Below, piece after piece: positions 54,091 to 64,000 of a DNA stretch of 64,000 nt (positions within the stretch are counted from its first letter, which is position 1; each line of letters starts with the position of its first letter). A program made the translations under genes and the position numbers. The stretch comes from Streptomyces flavochromogenes (lineage in GTDB: Bacteria > Actinomycetota > Actinomycetes > Streptomycetales > Streptomycetaceae). The stretch spans positions 464,675 to 528,674 of the forward strand of contig NZ_JNZO01000001.1 of assembly GCF_000717595.1 (NCBI RefSeq), given 5' to 3'. A model generated the notes under the pieces. That model was not told the DNA's origin. It was given only the letters and a program-made list of their open reading frames with translations, and made no database searches.

Positions 54091-55334
54091 TCAGCGCATA
54101 TCCGTGAGGCCCGGTTCCGGCGCGTTCACGAGAACCGCCACATTGCCGGGAGGCTGCTTGTTCTCGTAGACCATCTGGTGCGCCCGGCCGATCTCGGCGA
54201 ACGGCAGGGCGAGGCTGAGGCAGGGGTCGATGTGGCCGGCCGCGACGAGCTCGATGATCGCCGCGGTCTGGCGTACGTTCGCGGCGTGCGAGCCCTGGAG
54301 CCGCTTCTGGAACATCCAGAGGAACCGCAGGTCGATGTCGCCGTTGTAGCCGCTGGTGCCGGCGCAGGTGACGACCATGCCGGCCCGGTCGCAGACGTAG
54401 ACCGAGGTCGGCAGGGTGGCCCGGCCGGGGTGCTCGAGGACGATGGCGGGGTCTCTGCGCTCGCCGAGCGCGTCCCAGAAGGCACGGCCGAAGGAGCGGA
54501 CCCCCGAGAGCCATTCCCGGTAGGCGACGGTGTCGCTCGAATCAGGCAGCCGACCCCAGTGGTCGAAATCGTTCCGATTGATGACGCCGTGCGCTCCCAG
54601 GCGCTTACAGTAGTCGAATTTATCGTCGTCCGACACCACGGCGACCGGAATTCCGCCGAAGTATTTCACGATCTGTATCGCCATGGATCCGAGACCGCCT
54701 GCGCCGCCCCAGACGAGGACGGGATCGCCCGGCCGGACCGTGTGCGGGTGCCAGCCCATGAGCATGCGGTACGAGGTGGAGCCGCCACCGAGGAAACAGC
54801 CGGCCTCCTCCCAGGTGAGGTGCGGGGGCTTCTTGTGGCACTGGTACTCGTCGGCCACGGTGAACTGCGCGAAGGAGCCGTGGTTCGACTCGTAGCCCCA
54901 GGCCCGCTGGGAGCGGGAGGCGGTCGGGTCGGTGCCGAGGCGGATGTCGGGGGCCGACTCGTCCCAGGCGACGCCGCCGACGATGACATGGTCGCCGACC
55001 TTGAGCTGCTTGACCCCCTCGCCGACGGCCCAGACCACTCCGGCACCCTCGGATCCGGCGATGTGGAAGTCGAGCGGATCACCGGCCCGTTGACGGTCGG
55101 CGATGACGTCGGCGGGGGTGCCGAGTCCGGCCCAGACGCCGTTGTAGTTGATCCCGGCGGCCATCACCCAGATGAGGACCTGCCCGCGGCCGACCGGCGG
55201 CACCTCCACCGTCTCGACCTGGATCGACTGCTCGGGCGGCCCGTACCGCTCGCGGCGGATCACGCCGGCGTGCATGAAGCGGGGCACCTCGCCCAGGGGT
55301 GGTGTCTCCCCCAGCGCGTACAACTCCCGGGTCA

Positions 55335-55335
<1 letters not shown>
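54091..55335 (-). CDS. ccr: Crotonyl-CoA carboxylase/reductase
   Basis: A 414-residue NADPH-dependent medium-chain dehydrogenase that reductively carboxylates enoyl-CoAs to alkylmalonyl-CoA extender units. Motifs: AGINYNGVWAGLGTPADVI (the Asn near residue 64 is a CO2-pocket residue), HIAGSEGAGVVWAVGEGV, the nucleotide loop VWGGAGGLGSMAIQIVKYFG, and QKRLQGSHAANVRQ (His near 351, the other CO2-pocket residue). Wording such as SYRMLMGWHP and INRNDFDHWGRLP resembles Rhodobacter-type Ccr more than the primary-metabolism Streptomyces enzyme, as I remember them. Its ATG shares its A with the NRPS stop codon. Alkylmalonyl-CoA supply implies a PKS module outside the window. Confidence 0.9.

Positions 55336-64000
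<8,665 letters not shown>

Overview
This window reads as actinomycete chromosome, almost certainly Streptomyces. Base composition is very GC-rich with strong third-position GC, starts are often GTG, many proteins carry Sec or Tat signal peptides, and the families found (BTAD/STAND regulators, a sugar ABC importer without its own ATPase, DUF6193, DUF6328, SH3-like secreted proteins) are typical of that genus. It looks like an accessory chromosome-arm region rather than housekeeping core.

Layout. 1-12.1 kb: a secreted proteolysis block on the minus strand, with two S8 (subtilisin-fold) proteases, an FG-GAP/VCBS-repeat secreted protein overlapping the second protease, and two regulators (TrmB/LuxR-like, and a large BTAD-AAA protein). 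12.1-13.8 kb: gene-poor DNA with a decayed tyrosine integrase. 13.8-30.4 kb: a mannan-utilisation locus. It holds two GH5 endo-mannanases (one with CBM10, one with CBM2), an eroded CBM2 gene, a sugar-binding lipoprotein and two permeases, a GH2 beta-mannosidase, two LacI regulators, a ROK sugar kinase and mannose-6-phosphate isomerase. Together these cover extracellular mannan to fructose-6-phosphate. Two palindrome classes (GACAACGTTGTC and TTAACCGGTTAA types) recur at its promoters. An unrelated ABC exporter sits inside it. 30.6-38.6 kb: mixed genes (VOC protein, secreted cyclophilin, an internally deleted gene, a LysR regulator, three small or medium secreted proteins, a DUF6328 membrane protein). 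39.0-44.3 kb: an RHS polymorphic toxin with a translationally coupled DUF6193 gene, a probable immunity partner. 44.5-45.2 kb: a dienelactone-hydrolase-fold protein lacking the usual Cys nucleophile.

45.3-64 kb: the 3' part of a secondary-metabolite operon on the minus strand, transcribed from beyond the right edge. Order of transcription is NRPS (partial, ...T-C-A-T-E-C-A-T-TE), crotonyl-CoA carboxylase/reductase, MbtH, Sfp-type phosphopantetheinyl transferase, a fused ABC exporter, then ispH, dxs and ispG, ending at a 23-bp perfect hairpin. The combination of NRPS termination modules with three MEP-pathway isoprenoid genes and a CCR in one tightly overlapped transcription unit is the most unusual feature. 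It suggests a peptide carrying an isoprenoid part and perhaps an alkylmalonyl-derived part. No prenyltransferase or PKS is visible inside the window, so this remains inference.

All family calls come from reading motifs by eye. No database search was run.
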